64,000 nt of DNA, taken from contig JAULJL010000033.1 of NCBI GenBank assembly GCA_030761205.1, forward strand, positions 2,170,001 through 2,234,000. The letters are read 5' to 3'. Source of the stretch: Fremontodendron californicum (Eukaryota; Streptophyta; Magnoliopsida; Malvales; Malvaceae). The notes beneath the pieces were generated by a model. The model did not search any database. It was not told where the DNA came from and saw nothing but the letters and a program-made list of their open reading frames with translations. Each line of letters opens with the position of its first letter. Position 1 is the first letter of the stretch. A program made the position numbers and the translations under genes. This document shows, piece by piece, positions 1 to 11,633 of this stretch.

Positions 1-89
1 TCACATGTGATTTCACTGACCGTACAAAATTAGTGTTGGTTTATCTTTGCCTGATTCCTGATTCTCAGCAATAGCCAAAGAGGGGCAGC
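1..89 (+). mobile_element. 3' terminal internal segment of an upstream non-autonomous Ogre-like copy
   Basis: These 89 bases match 11545-11633, the last 89 bases of the internal region before the second LTR, including the polypurine tract AAAGAGGGGCAGC at 77-89. They therefore belong to the interior of another element copy lying upstream of the window. The same 89-bp block, slightly diverged, ends the interior of minus-strand element A (29514-29602). It is non-coding. Its conservation fits a role in plus-strand priming, which is inference. Confidence 0.88.
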
Positions 90-756
90 TGTAGACACCT
101 AATTTTGTCCGGACCACTAAACAGGTATGTTTTCTTCCCATATTGATGTTTCCGAGTATAAAAAGACTGTTTTCATCCTGCAGGTGGTACTCCGAGACTT
201 AGTTTAAGAGGGTGAGCACAAAAAGACAAACTTGAAAAAAAGTCAACCCCGAAAAAGTCAATCCTAAAAAGTCAACTACTGAAAAAGTCAACCCACTTTC
301 AAAATCAAGATTTTAAGTTCAATTGAAAAATGGCGAAAGAATTTTGATAATCCGAGGTCTACTTTGAAAGATATGGAGTTCGGAAGTTGGGATTTGGAGA
401 TTCAGTAGAAAAGAAACCCTAATTCGAGAAATTTGGGGAAAAGTGCTTAAACGATCAAACTGGTCGAAATTGAAGGTTCCAAATGAAAGATAAGCACTGA
501 CTACGGGTAATGGAGAAGTCACTTGCAAGAAAAACCGAAAGAAAAGTCAATCAGGGAGAAAACCGAGAATTAGGATTTTTAGTGGATTTCGGTGAAATCG
601 GGAAGAATCACAGAAATGGCCCGACTTGGTAAGACCAAAGCCCCCAATGGATGAGGAATGATTAAAAAGGATGGCCCAAGGCTCAGATTGAAGAAAATCT
701 GAAAATCGGACTTGTTTTGAGCAAAACCGGGTTTCGGAGGTTAAAGGGCAAAAAAA

Positions 757-1190
757 GATAAATCCCGGAAAAATAGCAAATGGACTCCAAAAATTCTGAA
801 ATTTGGCAAATCTCATTTTTAAATTATTTGGAAGAGATTGGCGAAAGAAAATCTTGATTCCGAGTTCGTTTGCAAAATGGCCAAATCCCGGGCCTCCTAT
901 GCAGTAATTCAAGCCGATAAATCCCGAAAAAATACCAAATGAGCTCCAAAAATTATGAAAACTTCCAGATCACACTTTTTAATTATTTTGAAGAGATTGG
1001 TGAAGAAAAATCTTGATTTAGAGCTCGTTTAAAAAATGGTAAAATGTAGGGGCATAAAAGGGCATTTTTGGGAAGAAAAAATCCAAATAAATAGCAAACG
1101 GACTCGGATAATTTTGAAAACTTCCAGAACTCAATATTTTATTATTTTGGAAGTATTAAAAAAAGAAAAAATTGAATTTGGAGTCCGTTT
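757..1190 (+). repeat. U3 repeat, three ~159-bp units
   Basis: Three imperfect direct repeats, spaced about 159 bp apart, each carry an AAATAGCAAA-like core (near 771, 930 and 1089), an AATTATTTGGAAGAGATTGG-like block and a CAAAATGGCC-like end. They lie upstream of the TATA box, so a role as enhancer repeats is possible but unproven. Copy number differs among LTRs in this window: 3 here, 4 in the solo LTR at 31406 and 5 in the solo LTR at 39893. Confidence 0.75.
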
Positions 1191-1570
1191 GATATTTACT
1201 TGCATCCGGGGGGCAAAATGGTCATTTCACCCAAGCAACCGAAAAGGGCTTTTTTTGGCCCTTCAAAAAATCAGAGTTGGGCTGGAAAAGAGATGTGCTG
1301 GCATACCCAAGCCCAAAGAAAGGAGGAAGCTTCTAATTTTTTTTTTAATCAAGTGGTTAAAAATCAAGAGTTAGTTAACAATTCTCTTTGATCAAGCCAT
1401 GGTGATTAAACCACATAGGTTAAGAAAGATGTCAACATTATTTTTGCATAGCTGTAATTTGAGAGGGCTGAGATGCTAATCTAAAGGTGGTAATTTCATG
1501 ACTTTTCATCTTGAATTATTGGCCATTTGATGGAAATTAGGTTACACAAAAATGACAACATCTTGGAGGC

Positions 1571-1577
1571 TATATAA
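1571..1577 (+). promoter_or_regulatory. Putative TATA box of LTR 1
   Basis: TATATAA lies 1481 bp into the LTR, just downstream of the U3 repeats. The minus-strand LTR at 24934-29513 has a TATATA at the matching place (28113-28118). If this is the core promoter, transcription would start near 1600 and leave about 3.1 kb of R/U5. The start site is inferred, not seen. Confidence 0.5.
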
Positions 1578-2867
1578 CCATGCATTAAGGCTAGCCCTAA
1601 GGGAGGGGAGGCAGATTTTGGTTTCTTCTTTTCCATTTTGGCTGATTTCTCTTAGTTTTTCTTAGTTTTTATCTTCTTGGTTGAGAGCAAAAAAAGAAAA
1701 GTTTAGAAATAAAGGAAAGTTTGAAGAGAAAAGCTTGAAATATTAGCTTCTTGAGGTTGCTCTTGAGCACCAACTCTTGCACTTTCATTTTCTATTCTTG
1801 TTTTTTGCTATTTTAATCTCTACTTGGTGAGTTTTCATTTTAAAATAATGTTTCTTGTTCTTCCTTCATTTCCTTTCTTAAGTATATTTTTTTTACATTT
1901 TGTTTTTACAATAAACTCACCATGGCCAAATGGCCTACATTATTTATTTTAAGTTGTTGTTTCAATTCATTTTACCATATTGTTTATGCTATTTTCTTTG
2001 TTTTTGATGTTTTAAGTGTTATGTTATTTCATGTTCTTAAGTTATATTTAATTTGGTTGCTTTGTTTGTTGCCATTTATGTCTTAGATATCATGTTTTTG
2101 CATTTTTAATTTTCTGTTTTCATGTTGTTTAAATTTGAGCATGTTTTAGAGTTAGCATATTAAGTGTTTGTGAAAATGCTTGTGTGATTCTTTGCATGAT
2201 TCTTGTTTTATATCATAGTGAGCATGTTTTAGATTTGGTATATTAGGTGTTTGTGAAAATGCTTGTGTGATTTTTGTGTTATGACTTAGTTTTTCATGCT
2301 AGCATACCAAGTGTTTGTGAAAATGCCATGCTTGTTGGAGCTTGGGGCCATTTGGCTACTCCATGTGTTTTGCATTGTGTGTTGTATTTTTTGTCATGCT
2401 AGTTGTTAGGTTTTTGCATTTGCATGATATTTGGTTGGATTTTTGAATTAAGCATGCCTTGTGTTTGTGAAAATGCCATGCATGTCTTAGGTCTAGGTTA
2501 CATTAAATGCCATGCAAGTTCATGTTAGGTCTAGGCCATATTATTTATGTCATGCATTTTCCTTACATTTAGGTTTAGATCCATGCATTATGTTTGCTGC
2601 ATTGTTTCATGCATTTCATGTTCATGCCACTTGAATAATGACTTGAGCCAATTAATGGTTCAAAGTCATGCTCTCTTGAGCACACTTGTGGAAAATTAAG
2701 TTTGTCAAATTGATTATTCTACCTTTGTGATTTTTTTTACTTAGCCAATTTTTATCTAACTTTCAAAAAGTCCTAGCTACTGCTTTCAAGTCATTTTATG
2801 AGTTTCAAATATTTTTATTTTTATTTTTAAATGATTTTATCAAAGACAAAAAAAATGTGTTGGCAAA

Positions 2868-3503
2868 GCAGTTTTTTTTCCACCCAAAACTCGTACATCT
2901 CCGATTTTTCTGGGAATTCATCTTTGATCAGAAAATTAAGCCAATTTTTTCTCATGTAGTTTTATATGTCCTGAGTCTCCAGTATTTTTTTTAGAATTTT
3001 TGGAATTTTTAAAAATAGGGTAAAAAATCGTGGATTAAAACTGGACAGTGGAGTCAGGATTGAATTTAAAGAAAAACAAAGCAGTTTTTTCTCCTCCAAA
3101 AACTCGTACATCTCTGATTTTTCTGGGAATTCATCTTTGATCAAAAAATTAAGCCGATTTTTTCTCGTGTATTTTTAAATGCCGTGAGTCTCCAGTATTT
3201 TTTTCAGAATTTTTGGAAGTTTTTAAAATAGGGTAAAAAATCGTGGATTAAAACTGGACAGTGGAGTCAGAATTGAATTTAAAGAAAAACAAAGCAGTTT
3301 TTTCTCCTCCAAAAACTCGTACATCTCTGATTTTTCTGGGAATTCATCTTTGATTCGAAAATTAAGCCGATTTTTTTTCGTGTAGTTTTACATGTTCTGA
3401 GTTTCCAGTATTTTTTTTTAGAATTTTTGGAATTTTTAAAAATAGGATAAAAATTCGTGGATTAAAACTGGACAGTGGAGTCAGAATTGAATTTAAAAAA
3501 AAA
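2868..3503 (+). repeat. Tandem triplication of a 213-bp LTR module
   Basis: Three direct copies start at 2868, 3081 and 3294. Each runs from GCAGTTTTTT through ACTCGTACATCTC and ends near AAACTGGACAGTGGAGTC. Both LTRs of the non-autonomous element have three copies. The solo LTR at 31406 has one (about 34555-34760), and the minus-strand LTRs appear to have one. The triplication therefore marks a sub-family. Confidence 0.88.
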
Positions 3504-4739
3504 AACAATTTTCTGTTTTGGTTAATTTACTTAGAGTGGGCTGATTAGAAGGGTTAGCTACTGACTTAGGGTAATTTCTAAGCCTTTTCAAACTCTAAAA
3601 ATGGTTTTTCAAGTCCCGGGTTAAGGGTAGTCAAGTCCGGATTTTTTAAACTTAGGAAATTAGAGCCATTTTAAAGAAATTAGCCAGTTTTTATTTTTAA
3701 TTCAAGCTTTTCAAAATTGTTTTCAAACAATCACAAAGTATTTTGGTTTTAGAATATTTAATTTGACATATTTTCCTAAGGTAGCCGGATATCTTTTTAG
3801 ATATACGGATTTCCTTAATTAAAGGAAAAAAATACATTTCATGCATTGCATTTTTATATTCATGCATTTTATATAATATGTGATTCTTGCTATAATAATT
3901 TCTATGATATTGTTGTTATTTTGATTTATATTTTTTGATGTTACATGGTTTATTATATGGTTTCGAATATTTCATGATATCCTATGCTTTTATTTAGTTA
4001 TCTTTATTTAGCATATACGTATTCATTTATTTTAAATGTTTTCAAAAGATAATGGTTTTCAATAAAAATAAAGATATTCCCGAGTTAAAATAATTCATGA
4101 GTTCTCTACCGGTTTGCTGGAGGGAATATCATCAATTATCATTAATAAAGGAATATCTTTCTTTCAAAAAAGAGAATGATTCGGAAAGTTTTCCAAAACT
4201 AATAAAAATTTATATATTTTGCCACGTTTGTTGGGGAATATAGGAAAATTTTGAATTTATAAATTCTGGATCATTTTCAATAAAAAAAAATGAAATTATT
4301 TTTCTTTAAATTGGGAATTAACTTGAAATACTAAATTTAAAACCAACTTTTTACCGAGACTTGAGATAACACACGATTAATAAGGTACCGATTTATACGG
4401 GCGTTGTGGGGGTGCTAATCCTTCCCCGCACGTAACCGACTCCCGAACCCGCTTCTTTGATTTCTCTGGTTTAAAACGCAGACTTGAAATTGGTTTTTAA
4501 AATGTTTTAATTAATTTTTAAAATATTTTATAAAACCGGTTTTAATAGGTGGCCGATCACACCTAGCTAAAAAAGATTGGTGGCGACTCCATGTCTTTTT
4601 TAAGGTCATTTTCAAAACCTTCATTTTTCTAGAGGAATTAAGTCGACTTTTCCTCGATTTTTTTTAATGTCACGCCTAACGAATAATAAAGTCTTGCGAT
4701 GAGACTCGTCGTTATTTTTTTTTTTAGGTTGCGACAGCT

Positions 4740-4757
4740 TGGCGACTCCACTGGGGA
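4740..4757 (+). other. Primer-binding site (Ogre/Tat type)
   Basis: TGGCGACTCCACTGGGGA starts three bases after the LTR end. Its complement ends in CCA, as a tRNA 3' end should. Published Ogre elements are primed by tRNA-Arg and this sequence fits that type; the exact tRNA was not checked. The same site occurs on the minus strand of element A at 52475-52492. Confidence 0.85.
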
Positions 4758-6009
4758 CATATTAGAGAGTCAGGCCTAGAATTAGTCGTGTGTTATCAAA
4801 GTCTCGGTTTTGTTGGTTTAATTGGTATTTGATTTTAATTCCCACATTTTTTTAATAAGGAGAATTTTGAAAATAATAAATTGTTTTTAAATATGTTCAT
4901 ACTCATGTGCATGCATTTTATTTTTGTTCTCTAGTTATTTAAGGTTGTATATTATAATTGCTTGTTGGTTAATGCGTTACACTATTCTTGAATGTTTTAA
5001 TTGCTAGGGCATTTAGAATAAGGTTTGTAGAATAGGTGGTGAAAGGTTTATTATTCCTCCACACACACTACACGTGCATTTGCATAACATGAATCCTATA
5101 CCCGGGTTCCGTCCTTTTAAGTGGGAGTAAAGTAACTACGCCTTCGTGATTGATCCTCCGTATGGGCTAGTGAAACACTTTCGGAGTATAAAGTACCTAA
5201 TGCCTTCGTGATGATCCTCCGCATGGGCATAGGAAAATATACTCTAACGAATTGAACCCGCTTTTATCGGGGTGCCTTACTAGCCTTCACCGGCGACAGT
5301 GAGGAACAATTCGGGGCCTTAGAACCGATTCACCCTCATATAGTTAACCTAGGCGAAGCCATGCCGAATTTCCGTTAGACATACCGAAAATAGGAACACA
5401 TGGAGGGACATTTCTAAACTTTTTGTTACCTATTTTACACTCCGAATAAGTGTGGTAGATCGGGCAACGATGTACGTACATCGCCCGTAATAAATGTGAT
5501 ACTCTGCCTCGATGGCATCGTGATGCCTAAATAAGCAGATATTGCTAGGGCAGATGTTCATTAGCTGTTTTTAAAAATTAAAAAAAAAAATCTTTTTTCA
5601 AGCATTTTTGCATGTTGCACATTTCATGCATGTGTGAATGGGGCATATACATTTTTGGTTGTATTATTGATCTCATTCTTTGCAATAAACAGTTGGTAAT
5701 TTAATTTGATGATTTCATAAAACCGGTAGTGTCACATGAACATTTGCATATTGTACCATAGTAAGATCCACCCTGAAATTCTTTTGAAAATGATGTGATT
5801 GGTTTATCAAAAAAAAAAAAAAAATTGGAGGCAAATCTTGCATAATGAGATTTTTGAATAACCAAGATTTAGGTCCCACCAATTTCGTGTAATCATTGAT
5901 TTCTTTGTATATACCTTTGTGTTAATTCATTTATTTTTGCATGTATCATTTTGACATCATGTTATAGTCATAGCATGCATGGTCATTCATTGTAAGATAC
6001 GTTTATGAC

Positions 6010-6770
6010 ATGCATGGTCATTATTTGTATATACTTATGTATCAATTTATTCTTTCTTTATATGCATCATGTTGGCATCAAGTTGCATTCATGCATTCAT
6101 AGTCAGCATGATTTTTTCTGTATATATCCATATATCAATTTATTCTTTCTTTACATGCATCATGTTGGCATCCAGTTGCATTCATGCATTCATAGTCTGC
6201 ATGATTTTTCTGTATATATCCATTATCAATTTATTCTTTCTCTATATGCATCATGGTAGCATCAAGTTGCATTCATGCATTCATAGTCAGCATGATTTTT
6301 CTGTATCTATTCATATATCAATTTATTCTTTCTTTACATGCATCATGTTAGCATCAGGGTGCATTCATGGCATACATAGTCATCATGATATGCTCATGCA
6401 TTAATTTGTCATATTGGCATCAGGTTGCGTTCATGACATACACGGCCAGCATGACTTTCTTTGTATATACTCTGTGTCAATCATTTATTCTTCACATGCA
6501 TCATAATTGACATTGTGTGGCATTCATAGTGTATATGATCATTCATTGAGAAATGCATTTGGAACATACATGGTCATTCATTGCATATATCCATGCATTG
6601 GTTTTTCTTATTCTTTAAATGCATCATGTTGGCATCGTGTTGCATTTATAACATACATGGTCAACATGTTTCCACTGTATATGACCACACATAACTTTGT
6701 TTATCCTTCACATGCATCAAATTGCACTCATGACATTCATAGCTCATTCATCATGAAACACATTAATAAG
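6010..6770 (+). repeat. ~92-bp tandem repeat array in the interior
   Basis: Direct repeats start at about 6065, 6158, 6250 and 6342 with the phrase CATCATGTTGGCATC and are spaced 92-93 bp. More degenerate units continue to about 6770. ORFs here are frame-open repeats rich in His, Ile and Phe that show no domain. The array has no counterpart seen in elements A or B. Confidence 0.8.
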
Positions 6771-9700
6771 ATGAAATAGAAATTGGCTTAGCTTTGAAGA
6801 GTTTTCTTCGTCAGCTAAAAGCTATGACCCCAACAGCAAGTGCGAGTATCATATTGGGGCAATTGGGCATTCGACTAAAAATGCAGAAAACTGAAGGAAA
6901 GAATTGAGGGTCTTGTCCACAATGGCATTTGGATTCCAGAGCTTATCGAACATTGGAAATCTGTTTTACCATAGATTGATTTCCTCTTGAAGAATTTTGA
7001 GGATAAGATTTGTTATCTTTGAAAGCATGTCAATAGGAGCATTCTGATGCATATTTTTCTATACACTTTGATGATGAAAGCTCTTGTCTCATGATGACAT
7101 CTACATGAAATAAATAAATTTTGAATTTTAATATTTTGTGTTCATTTTATTTTAGCAATAAATTTGAAATTGTAAAAAAAAAAAAAACAAATGAAACTTT
7201 GAGAAAATTTGTGGTACACAATAAATAAGTGGTTTTCACATGAAATAATGAACAATCTTGAGAATATTGATGATCATTGTTAGAAATGACCCAATACCTT
7301 CAGCCTTCTCTTTTAGGCTTTCCTAAACCTAAATCCTTTGAACCGAGACCACTTGAAAGACCTAATGCTTCAAGGAATATGAATGATTTGACTTCATAAA
7401 ACCATTGTCATCACAGAATAAGCAAAGACTTAGATCTTAGTCTAGGCTATGAACAAAGGAACGAACTTTTTGAAAATTTTCAAATTCCTTGAAAATCAAA
7501 CAAATGAGACATTCTTTCAAGAATCCAGATTTTGATAATTTGGTGTGTGTCAGGATTGTGCTAAAACCATTCATGACCATTCCCAATGACCACAAAACAC
7601 TAATTGCCCAGACATCACTTCATGATTGACACCTTGGGGCACAATGATTAAACTAGATTATCCCTTGTCCCAGAGAAAACCTGCTTTTGGGTCATGTTTT
7701 CCTTGTCTCTTCAAAGAACTCAGATTGGAAACTCAGCCTTTTCAAAACAGACCTAGACTTGCCATGTTTCTCGTTGATACAAATTCGCATGGCTAATCAA
7801 ATTGGGGCATCATATGTGGAAATGATGGATACATAGTGAAGAAGGATGGGCTAATGCATGAATTATTGGGGGCATGCAACGAAAAAAAAAAAATTGTGAT
7901 ATCATGCATATGAGAATTCGGATGATTCCAAAGTGCAAAATGAAATTCTGAATATCTATATCCCCATAGGGATTGCTTTTCAATGTGAATATTTGTGCTT
8001 GACATGAGAAATGGCCATCTTTCATATCCCTTTCACACAAAAAGAAATTATCCATAGTCACCCCTTTTGAGCCAAAAGAATTCTTTCTTCTTTGAACCCT
8101 GATCAAGGATTACCCTCTACACTGGGGGGCAAATGCGAGGAAAGATCTTTTCAAAGATCATTGAGAAATGAGTGATAGCTCAAGGACAGACACAAAGCAA
8201 ATGGAGCCCCGAATAAATACGGGCTCACTCTGTCAAAGAAAAAGAAGAGAAAAAGATGGTGAAATGAAAGCCAAGAAAAAGAAAAGAAAAACACAATGAA
8301 AAAGAAAATGTGTGTGAAAGACATGGCAAATTGAAAGCCAAGAGCAAGGAAGAAAAAGAGCAAAGTCAAAAGGAAAGAAATGTCCAATAAGGGACAAATG
8401 CTTCAAAGGGAATCCTCCTCAAGAAATGATCCTTGATCTGATTACCCTCAAACACATATTTTGGGCCTATTTATCCTTTCTTTCTGAACCCTGAGCCATG
8501 GCCTACATTATATGCTTTAAAAGTCCATTTTGATCAAGCATGAATATTTAATTTGAAGGGGTTTTCCTCGGATTTTATCCCATCTCATCGAATTATCATT
8601 TCACTAAGGAAGAATTTAGAATTCTCAAGTGTGTGGTAAAAAAAAAAGGAAAGAATGAGACTCTAGGGCGAAAACCCAAAAACGGGCGGTCTAGAGTAAA
8701 TTTGGAAATTTTCAATGCCATCTGTGCCAATACCCAACAAAAAAAAAAAAAAAAAAGAAGGTCATTTAAAAAAAGTGGTCATCGAGGAACATCTAGGAAT
8801 TCCTGAACCCCCCAAATTGTCAGCTCTCATTCGGAGGATTGTCTTCAAAAATTGAATCTTTTTTTCCTCCAAGATCAAACTTTCCGATTTAAATATCCCG
8901 GCCAATCTTGACGCTTGTCAAAAAGCCTTGATATGGAAACTAAAAGAATGTTGAATTTGCTTGGTTCTCAATGAATTCATGATTTATAAAACCTGTTCCA
9001 TTTGTGAGCCTAGAAGGGACATACATTTTTGTTGTGAAGTTTTCCTGAAAAAACCAAAATCTTGTTGTATCAAGCCTTGTCAATTCAAATTGAAAAACCC
9101 AAATTAATACTTAGGGGATTTTCTAACAGTGATCATCAGTCATCAAAAGATTTGTACATCATACACTGTAGAGTTAAAATTTTTGGCTTAGAAGTTTTCC
9201 TTAAATAAGCAAAATTGTTTTTCAAAAAGGGAAAATAAAAATATTTTTGAAATACCCATTTTGATGTTGGCATGAGACAAGGATTTTTCTAACTCAAAGG
9301 TGTAGAACTACCAGGATAGGTCTTGACTTCCAGATATGAGAAGAAGAAATAGAACCCGGTTCAGATCTCTGTTGATGAAAGTTTGAAAATTGTTGGGGCA
9401 AAGAGAATAGCCAAAATGAATTGAAGATATACTCTGATTTGAAGAGGAAAAATGAATTTGAAAGGCTAAGCCAAAGTCTAGAAAAACAGCCGGGGGCACT
9501 TGCATCACTCATGAGCACTCATCTCTTTATCGAGCTTTTGCATCTACACAGTGTCGGCAAGCATTTGCATCATTCATGGGTATTTGCATTGGCATTATTC
9601 CATAAGCATCTGTATTTTACCTTTACATTTACATTCTTCATGGAATTCGTATTTGTGTCATCTCAAACAATTGCATCATTTCTAGAATCATTGCATTTTC

Positions 9701-9937
9701 GTTAATGTGTGGTAATTGTAGTTACACCATTCATAAACCAGTTACATGAACACAATTAGTAGGGGCATCTGCATCATGAAACATGGGCATCAATCCAAGT
9801 CATTTACATTTGCATTAAAGACATTTGCACCAGTTTAAGTCATTTCTTATCTTATTCAACATATGCATTTGCATCAAAAAGCATTCGCATCTTCTCAAAA
9901 TCTTTAGGTTAATTTTCAACAATTCTTCAGCACCATT

Positions 9938-11270
9938 TTTAAGACCTCCGGGCATAATTCATAGGTAAGACCTCCGGGCAACATCTTTAAGACCTCCGGG
10001 CATAACTTTTTTCAGGGGTAAGGCCTCCGGGCACTATTCTTAAGACCTCCGGGCATCATTTTTAAAGTCGCATACAGCGCATTTTTTCCAAATTATGGGT
10101 AAGGCCTCCGGGCACCATTCTTAAGACCTCCGGGCATCATTTTTAAAGTCGCATACAGCGCATTTCTTCCAAATTATGGGTAAGGCCTCCGGGCACCATT
10201 CTTAAGACCTCCGGGCATCATTTTTAAAGTCGCATACAGCGCATTTCTTCCAAATTATGGGTAAGGCCTCCGGGCACCATTCTTAAGACCTCCGGGCATC
10301 ATTTTTAAAGTCGCATACAGCGCATTTTTTTCAAATCACGGGTAAGGCCTCCGGGCACCATTCTTAAGACCTCCGGGCATCATTTTTAAAGTCGCATACA
10401 GAGCATTTCTTCCAAATTATGGGTAAGGCCTCCGGGCACCATTCTTAAGACCTCCGGGCATCATTTTTAAAGTCGCATACAGCGCATTTCTTCCAAATCA
10501 CGGGTAAGGCCTTCGGGCACCATTCTTAAGACCTCCGGGCATCATTTTTAAAGTCGCATACAACGAATTTCTTCCAAATTATGGGTAAGGCCTCCGGGCA
10601 CCATTCTTAAGACCTCCGGGCATCATTTTTAAAATCGTATACAGCGCATTTCTTCCAAATTATGGGTAAGGCCTCCGGGCACCATTCTTAAGACCTCCGG
10701 GCATCATGTTTAAAGTCGTATACAGCGCATTTTTTCCAAATCACGGGTAAGGCCTCCGGGCACCATTCTTAAGACCTCCGGGCATCATTTTTAAAGTCGC
10801 ATACAGCGCATTTCTTCCAAATTATGGGTAAGACCTCCGGGCACCATTCTTAAGACCTTTGGGCATAATTGTTAAAGTCGCATACAACGCATTTTTTTCA
10901 AATCACAGGTAAGACCTCCGGGCAACATCTTTAAGACCTCCGGGCATAACTTTTTTTTTCAGGGGTAAGGCCTATGGGCACAATTTTTAAGACCTCCGGG
11001 CATAATTTTTCAAATCACAGGTAAGACCTCCGGGCAACATCTTTAAGACCTCCGGGCATAACTCTTTTTTCAGGGGTAAGGCCTATGGGCACCATTTTTA
11101 AGACCTCCGGGCATAATTTTTCAAATCACAGGTAAGACCTCCGGGCAACATCTTTAAGACCTCCGGGCATAACTTTTTTCAGGGGTAAGGCCGACGGGCA
11201 CCAATTGGTAAGACCTCCGGGCACCAGTTTTTTAAGACCTCCGGGCACCAATTTTAAAGACCTTCGGGCA
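9938..11270 (+). repeat. 81-bp tandem array with GACCTCCGGGCA sub-repeats
   Basis: The core units run from about 10097 to 10900 with an 81-bp period: 10097, 10178, 10259, 10340 and onward. Each unit holds two copies of AAGACCTCCGGGCA or AAGGCCTCCGGGCA plus a spacer with AAAGTCGCATACAGCGCATT. Shorter and irregular units flank the core. Element A keeps a short antisense remnant of this motif at about 29765-29815, but its own main array uses a different unit. The C+G-rich repeat stands out against the AT-rich surroundings. Confidence 0.92.
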
Positions 11271-11349
11271 TAAATTTTTCTTTTGAAAATCGAATTCGTT
11301 TTCTTAAGACGAATCGAGCCTTGTTTAGGCAGGGAATTCAATTTAAGGA

Positions 11350-11530
11350 CAAAATCTTCAATTTATTGTTAAAAAAAAAATTAAAAAAAAATTAAAAAAA
11401 AATTGAAAAATTGAAAAAGAGAAAAAAATAGAAAAAAAAGTAGAAAATGAAAAATGAAAAAAATAAAAAAAAAATATAGAAAATGAAAAAAAAATGAAAA
11501 AAAATGAAAAATAAAAATGAAAAAGAAACC
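11350..11530 (+). repeat. A-rich low-complexity tract before the 3' terminal segment
   Basis: This is about 180 bases of adenine runs broken by single T or G (AAAATGAAAA-like units), ending in a short pyrimidine stretch just before the conserved 89-bp terminal segment. No gene is visible. Confidence 0.85.
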
Positions 11531-11620
11531 CCTTTCCCTTTCCTTCACATGTGATTTCACTGACCGTACAAAATTAGTGTTGGTTTATCTTTGCCTGATT
11601 CCTGATTCTCAGCAATAGCC

Positions 11621-11633
11621 AAAGAGGGGCAGC
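11621..11633 (+). other. Polypurine tract
   Basis: AAAGAGGGGCAGC abuts the TG of the LTR. It is the expected primer for plus-strand DNA. The same tract occurs at 77-89 and, on the minus strand, at 29514-29526. Confidence 0.85.

Larger units (their letters stand above)
90..4736 (+). repeat. LTR 1 of non-autonomous Ogre-like element
   Basis: This 4647-bp LTR begins TGTAGACACC directly after a polypurine tract and ends GCGACA directly before a primer-binding site. It is nearly identical to 11634-16293 and homologous to the LTRs at 24934, 31406, 39893 and 52496. It holds three imperfect 159-bp units in U3 (from about 757), a TATA box near 1571 and a 213-bp module in three tandem copies (2868-3503). 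Because internal sequence lies on both sides, it serves as 3' LTR of the upstream copy and 5' LTR of the next. Small ORFs inside it, such as 1036-1374, are not convincing genes. Confidence 0.93.
4737..11633 (+). mobile_element. Non-coding interior of non-autonomous Ogre-like element
   Basis: This 6.9-kb interior has a PBS and a PPT but no trace of gag, protease, RT, RNase H or integrase in any frame. Bases 4737 to about 5560 match the leader of element A (minus strand, about 51740-52495). About 7990-8560 matches the 3' UTR of A (minus strand, about 36600-37050). The last 89 bp match the ends of A and of the upstream copy. Between these lie private sequence and two tandem-repeat arrays. About 6780-7640 and 8600-9930 hold nothing I can identify. 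It looks like a deletion derivative that keeps only cis-acting parts and would depend on proteins from an autonomous relative. Confidence 0.85.

Noticed and set aside
547..912. 121-residue antisense ORF in LTRs (also 31864-32229 and sense 28654-29058)
   Set aside because: It is the other-strand translation of the 159-bp U3 repeats. Similarity between copies follows from LTR homology and gives no sign of selection on protein.
1036..1374. 112-residue ORF in the LTR, also seen at 12593 and partly at 32630
   Set aside because: It lies in the U3 repeat region, shifts frame between copies, has no domain and is rich in Lys and Ile as expected from AT-rich repeat DNA.
6005..6404. Overlapping 84- and 111-residue ORFs rich in His, Ile and Phe
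   Set aside because: These are translations of the 92-bp tandem repeat in two frames. Open frames arise from the repeat, and no start context or domain is present.
9938..11270. Possible CRISPR-like array (81-bp regular repeats)
   Set aside because: There are no unique spacers, the units are contiguous, the setting is a plant LTR retrotransposon and no cas gene exists.
11126..11341. 71-residue antisense ORF with LVPGGL repeats
   Set aside because: It is the reverse reading of the CCTCCGGGCA repeats; no evidence of coding.
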